Positions 31,331 through 40,839 of a stretch of 64,000 nucleotides of DNA are shown here, in pieces; position 1 is the first letter of the stretch, and every line of letters begins with the position of its first letter. The notes under the pieces are model-generated. The model searched no databases. It was given only the letters and a program-made list of their open reading frames with translations, and was not told where the DNA came from. Position numbers and translations under genes: made by a program. The stretch covers positions 1,926,962 to 1,990,961 of the forward strand of contig CAVUKN010000005.1 in the NCBI GenBank assembly GCA_963742105.1, read 5' to 3'. Origin of the DNA: Gp6-AA40 sp963742105 (GTDB lineage Bacteria; Acidobacteriota; Vicinamibacteria; Vicinamibacterales; UBA2999).

Positions 31331-32278
31331 TCAGTCGACAAATTCGTCGGCCGCGATCTCGACGAGCGATCCACCCTCGATGCGGACGCGCAGCGGATAC
31401 ACGTGGCTGGCGCGCTCGCCCTTGGCTTCGTACATCAACTTGTCGGCGCGGGCGAGGAGCTCGTGCGCGAGCGACCGCGCGATGTGCCGTCGCTCGGTGA
31501 CGCTTCCGAGCAGCAGACAGACGACGCCGACGTCGACCTTCGGTGGCTTTTCGGCGAGACGGTGATCCTCGGTGACCCAGTCGAAGCGCTCGACCGCCTC
31601 ACGGAAGCGTTCCGCAATGACCCAGGCATCGGTGAAGTGGTCGAGATCAGGGATCAGGAAGCAGAACTCGTCGCCGCCAAACCGCGCGTGCAGTTCCTGG
31701 CCCGGCCGCGCCTCGTCTTCCTCCTGCATCGACTCCTGGGCAATGAGGTCGTCTGACCGGATCTGCTCGCGGAGCAGGCGGGCGACGCGATCGATGATCC
31801 GGTCACCGAGTGCGTGACCAAGGTTGTCGTTGTACCACTTGAACGAGGTGATATCGACCAGGCCGACGGCGCCCCAGCGGCCGCGCTGCTCGAGCGCCAG
31901 GAACGCCTCGAGCTGCTCGATGAACCGCCTGAAGTTCATCAGCCGGGTCTTCGGGTCGCGGTGGACCCGATCGGTCAGATCGGCGACCAGGTCTTCGAAG
32001 TACTTGGCGATGCTGCTGACCGTGGCGTCCCGGGCGGACAACTCTTCGCGCATACGGTTCATGCGCTCGGTGAAGCCGGCGGATACAGCCTGAATGGCCT
32101 CCTGCTTCGACTGCTGCCAGAGTCGCTCGTGCTGCAGGAAGACGCCGTCGATGGCGTCCAGGAGCGCCTGCTCCTGATTGACGGCGAGATGCAGCCGATC
32201 GCGCACCCACTGGTGCAGTTCCGAACGGCTTTGGGGAGCTTTCTCCGACTCGGTACCGGCAGGTTTGCGTATCCTCAT
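31331..32278 (-). CDS. GGDEF diguanylate cyclase with N-terminal helical region
   Basis: Makes c-di-GMP. N-terminal 110 residues are helical with coiled-coil character (QSKQEAIQAVSAGFTERMNR, MREELSARDATVSSIAKYFE); no transmembrane segment, so cytoplasmic. GGDEF domain from HRDPKTRLMNFRRFIEQLEA, with GLVDITSFKWYNDNLGH, the intact active site ARFGGDEFCFLIPD, and ARADKLMYEAKG. No RxxD inhibitory site is seen at the usual place before GGDEF (a stretch QEEDEARPGQELH stands there), so product inhibition may be absent. ATG at 32278 chosen over TTG at 32314. Intact. Confidence 0.88.
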   Translation of the reverse strand: MRIRKPAGTESEKAPQSRSELHQWVRDRLHLAVNQEQALLDAIDGVFLQHERLWQQSKQEAIQAVSAGFTERMNRMREELSARDATVSSIAKYFEDLVADLTDRVHRDPKTRLMNFRRFIEQLEAFLALEQRGRWGAVGLVDITSFKWYNDNLGHALGDRIIDRVARLLREQIRSDDLIAQESMQEEDEARPGQELHARFGGDEFCFLIPDLDHFTDAWVIAERFREAVERFDWVTEDHRLAEKPPKVDVGVVCLLLGSVTERRHIARSLAHELLARADKLMYEAKGERASHVYPLRVRIEGGSLVEIAADEFVD

Positions 32279-32561
32279 GACTGGGAGGGTGGCTTGACGG
32301 CCCACCACGTTCAAACCCTATGCCGCAGAGGCGACCAATCCCGATCACGTGTGAAGTTTATTTTTGCGCCAGAAAACTTCCGTATTCACGCTAACCCATC
32401 AGCACCGACTCGCTCAAAGTGGACCCCGATTGTTTCAAAGCGGCACATAGTCTTGGTTCTGCTCTCGGCATGTGGTGATGGGCAAGGTCAACAAGTGATC
32501 GATGCTGAAGACATTCTGTCTGGGTGTGAAGGAAGGAACGCTCTGGTAACTTTGGAGTAAA
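32279..32561. other. Divergent intergenic region, less GC-rich
   Basis: 283 bp between the diguanylate cyclase and the PEP-utilising enzyme gene, clearly richer in A+T than its surroundings (for example GTGAAGTTTATTTTTGCGCC near 32350). It must hold both promoters, but no convincing -35/-10 pair or operator could be fixed. Confidence 0.3.
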
Positions 32562-34279
32562 GTGTCCGACTTGAGCCCAACCTCATCTTTTGTCCCGCCC
32601 TCGCCCGGAGCCTGGGAACTCGAACAGACGCACCTCACCAAGCCACCGTCGGTCTTCATTGCCGAGGTCATGCCGCCGGCGATGATGCGCGGCTTCAAGG
32701 CCGGCACGAGCCATTACGGGGCGCTGCTCGACTATCTCGAGATCGCGGTCATCAATCGATTCATTTACATGGCGCCGCGTCCGGTCGGGGCGCCCAAGGG
32801 GGCGAAAGGACCACCGCCCAAGGCGATCTTCAAGCTGCTGACGCGCCTCCATCCTGAGATCCGTCGACGCGTCGCGTCGATCCGGCGAAGTGTTTCACCA
32901 GAAGGTCTGGCGCGAGGACCTGCGGCTGTGGGACGACGAGGTCAAGCCGACGCTCGCCGCGGAAGCGAAGGCGTTGCTGGCCGAGGACCTCGAGAGCGCC
33001 ACGAACGCTCAACTCGCCGCCCACGTGCGGCGCGCGACAGCCTTCCTCGATTCGGCGGTCTACTTCCATCATCGCTTCAACGTGTGCGTGATGGTGCCGC
33101 TTGGCGACTTCCTCGTACAGGCGATGGAGTGGACCGGCCTGAGCGCCACAGAATTGCTTCACCCGATGCGTGGCCTTTCGCCCGTGTCGGCCGGCGGTCG
33201 CGAAGAGCTGCAGGCGGTGCGGTCGGCGATCCAGTCCGACGCTGCCGCCATGCGGATCCTGATGTCCGACCGTCCGCCGGCTGACGTGCTCACCGAACTC
33301 ATGGCGCACCCGGGACCTGTCGGTCTGGCGACGCGGCGGTACGTGGACGTTGTGGGCTTGCGCGTGATGGGCGGGTACGACGTTGCCGATCGCCACGCTC
33401 GCGAACATCCCGAGATGCTGATCAAGATCATCCGCGCGGCGGTGACCGGTGACGAGTCGTCGCGCCGGCAGGCAGCCGAGCAGGACGTCGAGCGGTTGCG
33501 GGGCAAGGTGCCGGTGCAGCACCGCGCCGCCTTCGACGAGCTCCTGGCCGAGGCCCAGCTCACGTATCGCATCCGCGACGAACGCGTGTTTCACGGCGAT
33601 GCCCTGGCCACCGGCCTCGCCCGTCGCGCGATCCTCGCCGCCGGCGCTCGGCTGCGCTCGGAGGGGCGCGCCCACGATGCGGAAGATCTGATCGATGCGA
33701 CACCGGATGAGATCGCGTCGCTGCTTGAAGGACGCGGCGGCCCAACGGCAGACGAACTTGCGGAACGGTCACGGTGGCGGCGTGAGACGCCGTTGACCGT
33801 CGCCCCGGCCAATCTCGGCAATCCACCGTCGGCGCCACCGCCATCGGACTGGCTGCCCGGCTCCCGCCGCGCGCATGCAGCGGATCATCGGCACCGTCAT
33901 GAGCCTGCTGTTCGATGCGAAGCACGATGCGGCGCAGAAAGCCGCCGGAGGGATCGTGAAATCGCTGAAGGGATTTCCGGTGAGCCCCGGTGTCTACGAA
34001 GGACCGGCCCGCGTGATCACCGGCGTCGATCAACTCCCACAGGTGCAGCACGGCGAGGTGCTGGTCGCCACGTCCACCGGGCCGACGTTCAACGTCGTCC
34101 TGCCGCTGATCGGCGCGCTGGTCACCGAGCGTGGCGGCGTGCTGAGCCACGCGGCGATCGTGTCCCGCGAATACGGTTTGCCCGGGGTGGTGGGCTGCAT
34201 CGGCGCCGTCAAGGCGATCACGAACGGCACGCGCGTACGCGTCGACGGCACGACGGGCGAGGTCGGGATCCTCGACTGA
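32562..34279 (+). CDS. PEP-utilising enzyme: substrate-binding-like region plus swivelling His domain (two frame breaks)
   Basis: Resembles the middle and C-terminal parts of rifampin phosphotransferase and PEP-synthase-like enzymes. N-terminus GAWELEQTHLTKPPSVFIAE, MRGFKAGTSHYGALLDYLEI, then after a break near 32885 EVFHQKVWREDLRLWDDEVK and a long helical region. After a second break near 33865 comes the phospho-carrier domain: KGFPVSPGVYEGPARVI, EVLVATSTGPTFNVVLPLIG and RGGVLSHAAIVSREYGLPGV, where His is the phosphorylated residue. The ATP-grasp domain, which is N-terminal in the usual one-chain enzyme, is encoded by the next gene, with stop and start overlapping as TGATG. The two products likely form one enzyme. 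Confidence 0.75.
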
Positions 34280-35110
34280 TGGCCGATCCAGCTATCGCCG
34301 CTGGCGTCGTTCCCCTGTCGGCGGCCGCCGAGGAATCGCTCTTCGGTGGCAAAGCGGTGAGCCTTGGCGCGGCGATTCGCGCGGGTTTGCCCGTTCCGCC
34401 CGGCGCGGCGCTCGCGTGGCACGTCGTGGCGCGCGTGGCCGAGGCCGACGGCCTGCACGTCGGTGCGGTCGTCGACTCGCCGCACGTGCCTGATTCCCGG
34501 CTGGCCGCACGGTCGTCGGCGATTGGCGAAGATTCGGGCGGCGCGAGCTTCGCCGGCCAGCACACGACGAAGCTGAACGTGCGGCGTCACACGCTCATCG
34601 ACGCGGTGCGGGCAGTCTGGGAGTCCGCGTATACGCCATCGGCGCTGGCCTATCGAGAGAAGAAGGGCATCCTCGCGACGCCGCGCATCGGCGTGGTCGT
34701 GCAGATGCTGGTCGAACCGGTGGCGGCTGGCGTGCTGTTCACGCGCAACCCGATCACCGGCGCCGACGAACGGCTGATCGAATCGTCATGGGGACTCGGC
34801 GAGTCGGTCGTGAACGGCAGCGTTGTTCCCGATCGCTACCGCCTGTCACCTGCGGGCACGGTCATCGAGTTCACGCCTGGCCACAAGGACCTCAAGGTGT
34901 GGTACGGCGAGGATGATGGCACGGTGGAACTGTCCCGTCGACGACCACCTGCATGCGGCACCGTCCTTGACCGGCGATCAGGTGGCGGAACTGAACGAAC
35001 TGGCGGATCGGTGCCGCGGCGTCTACGGACCGGACCTCGACATCGAGTGGGCCGTCGGTCCTGACGGGCGCGTCTATCTGCTGCAGTGCCGACCGATCAC
35101 CACGCTCTGA
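34279..35110 (+). CDS. PEP/pyruvate-binding ATP-grasp domain protein (PPDK N-terminal type)
   Basis: Stand-alone nucleotide-binding half of a PEP-synthase-like enzyme. LFGGKAVSLGAAIRAGLPVP, ARSSAIGEDSGGASFAGQHT (phosphate-binding Arg), VVQMLVEPVAAGVLFTRNPI, IESSWGLGESVVNGSVVPDR and the closing DIEWAVGPDGRVYLLQCRPI match the family. A break near 34937 is consistent with one extra base. About 277 residues, shorter than the usual 320, mainly in the stretch before RSSA. Coupled to the preceding gene by TGATG. Together they would transfer phosphate from ATP through the swivelling His to an unknown acceptor. Confidence 0.8.
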
Positions 35111-35161
35111 GATCCATGGACGTGCACTGCCTGACGGGCAATCGAGACGCCGAACTGAGCG

Positions 35162-36519
35162 ATGCATCGCCACGCTCGCATCCTGACGTCCGCGGCGATC
35201 GGCGCCGCGCTCAATCCCCTCAATTCGACGATGGTGGCGGTGGCGCTGCCGGCGCTGAGCGCCGAGTTCGGCGCCTCGCCGACCAGCGTCACGCTGACTG
35301 TCGTCACCGGTTACCTCGTGGCGACGCTGATCTGGCAGGTGCCTGCCGGCAGCATCGCGGATCGGATCGGCTACGCTCGCGCGCTCGCCATTGGTCGCTG
35401 GCTGTTTCTCGCCGGTGCGCTGGCGGGCACCCTCGCGCCAGTCCTGGCCATCGTGGTCGTGGGGCGGTTGCTGATGGCGATCGGCGGCTCGCTGATCATC
35501 CCGACGGCCATGGCGCTCGTACGCGTCGCGGTCCCCGAACATCGTCGGGCCCGGGCCTTCGGCACGCTCGGCGCCGTGCTCGGCGGAGCCGCGGCCATCG
35601 GTCCGGCTCTCGGCGCGTGGATGTCGACCCACTTCGGCTGGCGATCGCTCTTCGTGATCAACGTCCCGATGGTGCTCGCCTCGTGGGCGATACAGCGAGC
35701 CGCATTCCGCCAGCGCACCCGCCACGACTCCGGTCGCGACGCCGACCGTCGTTCGACTGGCTGGGCAGCCTGCTGATCGGTGCGTCGCTCGTGCTGTTCA
35801 CCTTTGCCACGCGCGCCGACGGCGCGATGGCCTGGTGGTTTGCCGCCGGCGGGGCCATCGGGCTTGCCGTGCTCATCGTGCACGAGCGACGAACCGCGTC
35901 GCCGTTGCTGCGGCTGTCACTCTTCGGCGAGCGGGCGTTCGTTGCCGGCTCCGGCGTGATTGCGACACAGAACCTGGCGATGTACTCGCTGCTGTTGCTC
36001 GTCCCGTTCATCTTCGGCTCCGCGTCCGGCGCCGATTCGCAGCTCGGACTTGCCATCATCGCCATGACGGCGACGATGGCGGTCACGTCGCCGCTGGGAG
36101 GGTGGCTGGCCGACCGGTTCGGAGCACGGACGATCGTGACGAGCGGCGGTCTGATCGGTGCCGCCGGCGTCGTCGGGCTGATGCAGCTGCCGGCGGCGGG
36201 CGGAGCGCTGCAGGTCGGATTGCGGCTGCTGCTCGTCGGTCTCGGTCTGGGCTTATCGACCGGCCCGGCCCAGGCGGTGGCGTTGAAGTCGGTCGACGTG
36301 AGGTTCAGCGGCGTCGCGTCCGCGACGGTGTCGATGCTGCGGTACCTTGGCGCCGTCGTCGGGACGGTCGTCATCGGCTATGCGCTCGGTGGCGGGGCTG
36401 ATACCTCCGCGCGTTACCGGATGGCGCTGACCATCTTCGCCGGCGCGTTTGCCACCTCCGCGGCCCTCGGCTTGATGTTCCCCGAGACAGAATCGCGGAT
36501 CGTGAATCGTGAATCGTGA
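35162..36519 (+). CDS. MFS transporter, DHA2-like drug/proton antiporter (frame break)
   Basis: Membrane exporter with about 14 helices predicted by eye. ILTSAAIGAALNPLNSTMVA and TLTVVTGYLVATLIWQVPAG, the motif-A region GSIADRIGYARALAIGRW, motif C-like LGGAAAIGPALGAWMS and HFGWRSLFVINVPM are typical. A break near 35745 (one base missing) leads to FDWLGSLLIGASLVLFTFAT and a complete C-terminal half. The last residues RIVNRES are translated heptamer repeat. It follows the PEP-utilising pair at 52 bp; if that pair inactivates a drug, an exporter next to it would make sense (inference). Confidence 0.82.
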
Positions 36520-36594
36520 AGTTGCGACACGGCGCCGGCGCTCACGCTGCAACGCCGGTTGCGATTCACGATTCACGATTCGCGATTCACGATT
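36491..36594. repeat. Heptamer array pair (unit GAATCGT / GATTCAC) between convergent genes
   Basis: GGATCGT, GAATCGT, GAATCGT, GAAGTTG to 36524, a GC-rich spacer, then four GATTCAC-type units to 36594. The left array encodes the MFS C-terminus; the right array meets the stop of the convergent carboxypeptidase gene (TTA at 36593). Confidence 0.85.
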
Positions 36595-38120
36595 ACGAGT
36601 AGACCTGCGTGTATTTCTCCTCGAGGTATTCCAGATACGGCGCCGGATCGATCCCGCCGCCGGTGATCCGCTGCGACCAGTTCGCGCGGCTCGAACTTGC
36701 GGCCATGCTGATGCAGGTTGGCGCGGAGCCACTGCAGCAGCGCCGAGAAGTCGCCCCGCCGCATGTCCGCATCGAGTGAGGCGTGCTGCGCGCGGAACGT
36801 GCGCGCCAGTTGCGCGGCGATCACGTTGCCCAGCGTGTAGGTGGCGAAGTAGCCGATCAGGCCCGCGGACCAGTGGATGTCCTGCAGGACACCCGTCGCG
36901 GCAGTCGGCGGCGTGACGCCGAGATACTCGCGCATCCGGCTGTTCCAGGCCTCCTCGAGATCCTTCACCGCCAGTTGCCCCTCGATGAGCGCGATCTCGA
37001 GCTCGACGCGCAGCATCACGTGCAGGTTGTATGTCGCTTCGTCGGCTTCGACGCGGATCAGCGATCGCTCCACGCGATTGATGGCCCGATAGAACGCGTC
37101 GAGCGTCACCGCGCCGAGCTGCGCGGGGAACCGCTGCTGCAGTCTCGGGAAGAAGTGTTCCCAGAACGGCAGCGATCGACCCACGATGTTCTCCCAGAGA
37201 CGGCTCTGGGATTCGTGAACGCCGAGCGACGCGCCGCCTTCGAGCATCGTCCGCTGATACGCCGCGCTGACGCCCTGCTCGTACAGCGCGTGTCCGGTCT
37301 CGTGCATCGTCCCGAACAGCAGCGAGAGCGGGTAGGACTCGACGAAACGCGTCGTGATGCGCACGTCGTCAGACCCGAACGACGTGCAGAACGGATGAAT
37401 CGACTTGTCCTGCCGGCCGCGACGCGAAGTCGAACCCGAACGCGGTGATCACCTCGACGCTGAACGCGATCAGGTCGGGCTCGCCGTACGGCACGCGGAG
37501 GAAGGCGTCGTCGATCTGCGGGCGTTCCGCGAGGCGGCGCACCAGATTCGACCTGACGGTCGCGCAGCGCGTCGAAGACGGCGCGCACGTCGCGCGTCGT
37601 CAGGCCCGGCTCGTAGTCGTCCAGCAGGACGTCGTACGGCATGAGCGCTGGCCGGGAAGAACGTGACGTATTGCCGCTTCAGCTCGATGATCCGCTCGAG
37701 GTGCGGACGGAACGCGGCGAAATCGGAATGGGCCCTGGCCTCGGCCCATGCGTGCTGGGCCGCCGACACGACGCGGGCGTGTTCCGCGACGAACGCGGCC
37801 GGAACTTTCGTGGCCTTGTCGAAATCCCGGCGGGTCACGGCGACAATCCGGGCGTCGTCAGCGTCGGCGTCGGCTGCGTGCGTTGCCACTTCGGCGGCTG
37901 CCAGTGCATCGGCGACGCGAGCGGACGTGAACTGCTCGTGCGACAGGCGCCGCAGCGTCGCGGCCATTTCGGCGTGCACGGCCGCGCCTCCCGGCGGCAT
38001 GTAGACGCGCTCGTCCCACTCGATCAGATCGGCGGCGTGACGCAGATCGACCGACTCGCCGACGAGCCCGTTCAGGTGTTCGATCGCCTTGGACGTTTCG
38101 GGCAGCGGCGCTACTGACAC
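36593..38120 (-). CDS. Carboxypeptidase Taq, M32 family (frame breaks)
   Basis: Zinc carboxypeptidase of about 505 residues. N-terminus LVGESVDLRHAADLIEWDER VYMPPGG; zinc site TMHETGHALYEQGV (HETGH), then LGVHESQSRLWENIVGRSLP with the third ligand Glu, TYNLHVMLRVELE and DIHWSAGLIGYFATYTLGN, all diagnostic of M32. Breaks near 37660, 37560, 37420 and 36685. After the last one the ending is QRITGGGIDPAPYLEYLEEK and stop at 36593. GTG at 38120 overlaps the end of the upstream small exported gene by 10 bp, so the two are co-transcribed. Confidence 0.9.
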
Positions 38121-38522
38121 GCGCCGGTCACCGTTCGCACACGTCCGGCCCGGAATTCAGGCAGGTCGGCGGCGCCGCCAGACGTCACGCCTGAGCCACG
38201 CTGAGTGGCAATGGCCGACTCAACAGGATCGAGCGCGCCCGCCTGACGCGGCAACATTGGGCGATGGATACAAACCACCCTTGACGGTGAACTTCTTGGG
38301 TCGCTCGGCGACGACCTCGACTTTCTGACCCGCGTACTTCCGAATGTCCTTGCCGGTCAGCCGGTACTGATTGCCGCCGTCCCCATCGGTAAAGGTGTAG
38401 TCGCCGCCGTCGGGTTTGGCGCTGACACAACCGGTCAGCGTGAGCGGCTCGGGTGGCGGTGGAGTCTTCTGATTGGCGCTCTGGGGCAGCAGCGCCGTGG
38501 CGATGAGCAATGTGGCTAGCAT
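38111..38522 (-). CDS. Small exported protein, TGC-motif family, copy 2 (frame break)
   Basis: ATG at 38522: signal peptide MLATLLIATALLPQSANQ, then EPLTLTGCVSAKPDGGDYTF, QYRLTGKDIRKYAGQKVEVV and KKFTVKGGLYPSPNVAA. One extra base near 38255 hides the natural ending QAGALDPVESAIATQRGSG, then DLPEFRAGRVRTVTGACQ with stop at 38111. Same plan as the protein at 27891-28411, including the rare C-terminal TGAC ending. The LTGKDIRKYAGQKVEV part looks like an OB-fold barrel. About 136 residues; role unknown. Confidence 0.65.
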
Positions 38523-38549
38523 GAGCAGGCCTTTTGCAAATATGACGGC

Positions 38550-39075
38550 ATGATCCGAATGATCCGTGCGTTCAGCATCGCTGCCGTCGTCGTGACACTT
38601 CAGCTCGGCGCGGCTGCTCAGCAGCGCTCGAGCCCTCCGGGGGACGAGACGAATTCGCCCACCGTACAGGACCAGGAGATGGTGCTCGGGGCGTGGGAAC
38701 TCGACCTGTCACGGTCAACCTTCTCGCCGGGCCCATCGCCCCGCGGTGAGATCCGAAGCTATCAGGAGGAGCATGAGGGCATCAAGGCAATCATTCTCAC
38801 CACGAATGCCGACGGCTCGAAGACGCGAATGGAGTACGTCGCGAGCTTCAATACCCCGACCGCGATGGTGAGCGGCTCGCCGCAGACGGACGCGATTCGG
38901 CTCGAAGATAGTCGATCCTTATACCGCCGAGGGCGACCTGTCATATCAGGGAAAGTCGGTTGGGCGTACCCGTCGCGTGGTGGCCAAGGACGGTCAGACG
39001 ATGACCATCACGCTCGATCGAACGTCGCCGGCAGCCGTGCACAACGTGTTTGTGTACAAGCGGGTCGGACCGTAG
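38550..39075 (+). CDS. Exported hypothetical protein (frame break)
   Basis: About 175 residues. Signal peptide IRMIRAFSIAAVVVTLQLGA followed by AAQQRSS. Then LGAWELDLSRSTFSPGPSPR, a pattern of small secreted lipocalin-like proteins (GAW-LD-SRSTFSPGP). A break near 38900 leads to KIVDPYTAEGDLSYQGKSVG, RRVVAKDGQTMTITLDRTSP and ends VFVYKRVGP. Beta-rich throughout. It is divergent from the small exported gene by 27 bp. No function can be assigned. Confidence 0.6.
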
Positions 39076-39092
39076 TCACCGGGTCAGACTTC

Positions 39093-40814
39093 CTACGAGC
39101 TGCACGAGAGCATCGAACAGCCGGCCCGATGGCGCGCCCAGTCGGGCCGGCGCGCTGCAAAGCGTTCCGCGCCGGGCTGCTCGCTGTACGGCCGTCGCAT
39201 CACCTCGAGCAGCTCGGTCACGCCGCCCTCGTCGCCCTGCTCTGCACGATCGATCGCTTCCTGCGCGAGGTAATTGCGCAACACATACAGCGGGTTCGCG
39301 GCATTCATGCGCGTCCGGCGCTCGTCGACGGTCGAGCCATCGCGTGCGACGCGCGCCTCGTATCGCTCGAGCCACTGTCGCAGATCGCCCTCGAGCCGCT
39401 GCGCCTTGTCGGCGTCATAGAAAGCGGCCTCGAAAACCAGGCCGGCTGCGAAACCAGACCGGGTCTGGTTTTCGGCGGACTCCGAAAACCAGACCCGGTC
39501 TGGTTTCGCGGCCGGTCTGGCCTTCGGATGGCGCCAGGCGCCGGAAGAAGATCGTCATGTCGACTTCTGCCGCCTGCATCCACGTGTACAGCGACTGCAT
39601 CAGGTCGAGGTCGTCATCTTCGCACTCGCGGAGGCCAAGCTTGGCTGCGACGTGCTGCCGCGTGGCGAGCGTCGTAGGCGGCCACGTATCGTTCGAGCCC
39701 CGCGTGCAGCGGATCGGCGTTCTGGAACACCGGCATCACCGCTTCGGCAAAGCGGGCGAGGTTCCAATAGGCGATCTGAGCCTGCTGCCCGAAGCGATAC
39801 CGTCGCATGCCCGCGTCGGTCGTGTTCGGGGTCCAGTCCAGATCGAAGTTGTCGGTCCACCCGTACGGGCCGTAGTCGATGGTCAGGCCGAGGATCGACA
39901 TGTTGTCGGTGTTCATCACGCCGTGCACGAAGCCGACGCGCATCCATTCCGCAACCATGCGCGCGGTGCGCTCGCAGACCTGCGCAAACCAGGCGGCGCG
40001 CACCTCCGCGTCACGGCCCGACTGACCTGCAGCAATCAGTTCAGGAAAGTCACGTTCGATCGTGAACGTGACCAGCTGGTCGAGCAGGCCGTGGTCGCGC
40101 CGCGACGCCGGCAGCTCGAAGTTGCCGAACCGGATGAACGACGGCGCGACGCGACAGACGATCGCCCCCGGTTCGGGTCGGGCGTGACCGTCATAGAACA
40201 TGTCGCGCATCACCGGTTCGCCCGTCGCCACCAGACTCAGCGCTCGCGTCGTCGGCACGCCCAGGTGGTGCATCGCTTCGCTGCAGAGGAACTCGCGAAT
40301 CGAGGAGCGCAATACGGCGCGCCCATCCGCGAATCGCGAATACGGTGTGAGGCCGGCGCCTTTGAGTTGCAGTTCCCAGCGATTGTTCAGGCGGACCTGA
40401 GATCCGTCTCAACGCTCGTTGCCTGGTGGGTCCGGCTTTAGCCGGACCTCGAACCACCTCTCCGAGCGTGATCGCCCGTCCATCCCCCAGTTGACCGGCC
40501 CATTGCCCGAACTGGTGCCCTCCGTAGTTCGCGGAGTACGGCTCCATTCCGTCCAGCAGCGTGTTCCCGGCGAACACCTCGGCGAACAGCGGATCGCGGG
40601 TCATCGCCTCGTCGATCCCGAGCAGCGCGCCGACCTCACGCGACCACGCGATCAGGCGGGGCTCGCGAACAGGCGTGGGATGAACGCGCGTGAACAGTGC
40701 GCGATGGACCTGTCGCGGCCGCGGCGACGTCTCGGCGTCCCCGGGCAGCTCCCGGACGAATCTGTTATCAAAACGTAGAGCTTGGGACAGGCCGGCGACG
40801 GCAGGATCGACCAC
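39093..40814 (-). CDS. selO: Protein adenylyltransferase SelO (YdiU/UPF0061), interrupted by palindromes
   Basis: Pseudokinase-fold enzyme that AMPylates proteins. RFDNRFVRELPGD start (GTG 40814), EPYSANYGGHQFGQWAGQLG, then RWELQLKGAGLTPYSRFADG, AVLRSSIREFLCSEAMHHLG, metal-binding GVMNTDNMSILGLTIDYGPY, and the C-terminal MNAANPLYVLRNYLAQEAID with the invariant end SCSS, all SelO hallmarks. Two palindromes lie inside: 40429-40448 between GEVV and RWELQ, and the 74-bp palindrome 39442-39515 between MTIFFRRLA and AAFYDADKAQRL; both also change frame. A further break is near 39660. Function is doubtful unless the breaks are sequence errors. Confidence 0.88.
39442..39515. repeat. 74-bp palindrome inside selO
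   Basis: Arms of 34 bp (39442-39475 and 39482-39515, one mismatch) around a 6-bp loop. Each arm holds its own smaller palindrome CCAGACCGGGTCTGG. Translated on the coding strand as GRETRPGLVFGVRRKPDPVW, a peptide foreign to SelO. Strong cruciform or RNA hairpin potential. Confidence 0.9.
40429..40448. repeat. Palindrome GGTCCGGCTTTAGCCGGACC inside selO
   Basis: 8-bp stem. Translated on the coding strand as RGPAKAGPT, sitting between TLGEVV and the conserved RWELQLKGAG where SelO proteins normally have only a few residues. Confidence 0.85.
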
Positions 40815-40839
40815 TGTCTCAGCCTAATATGATTCACCT

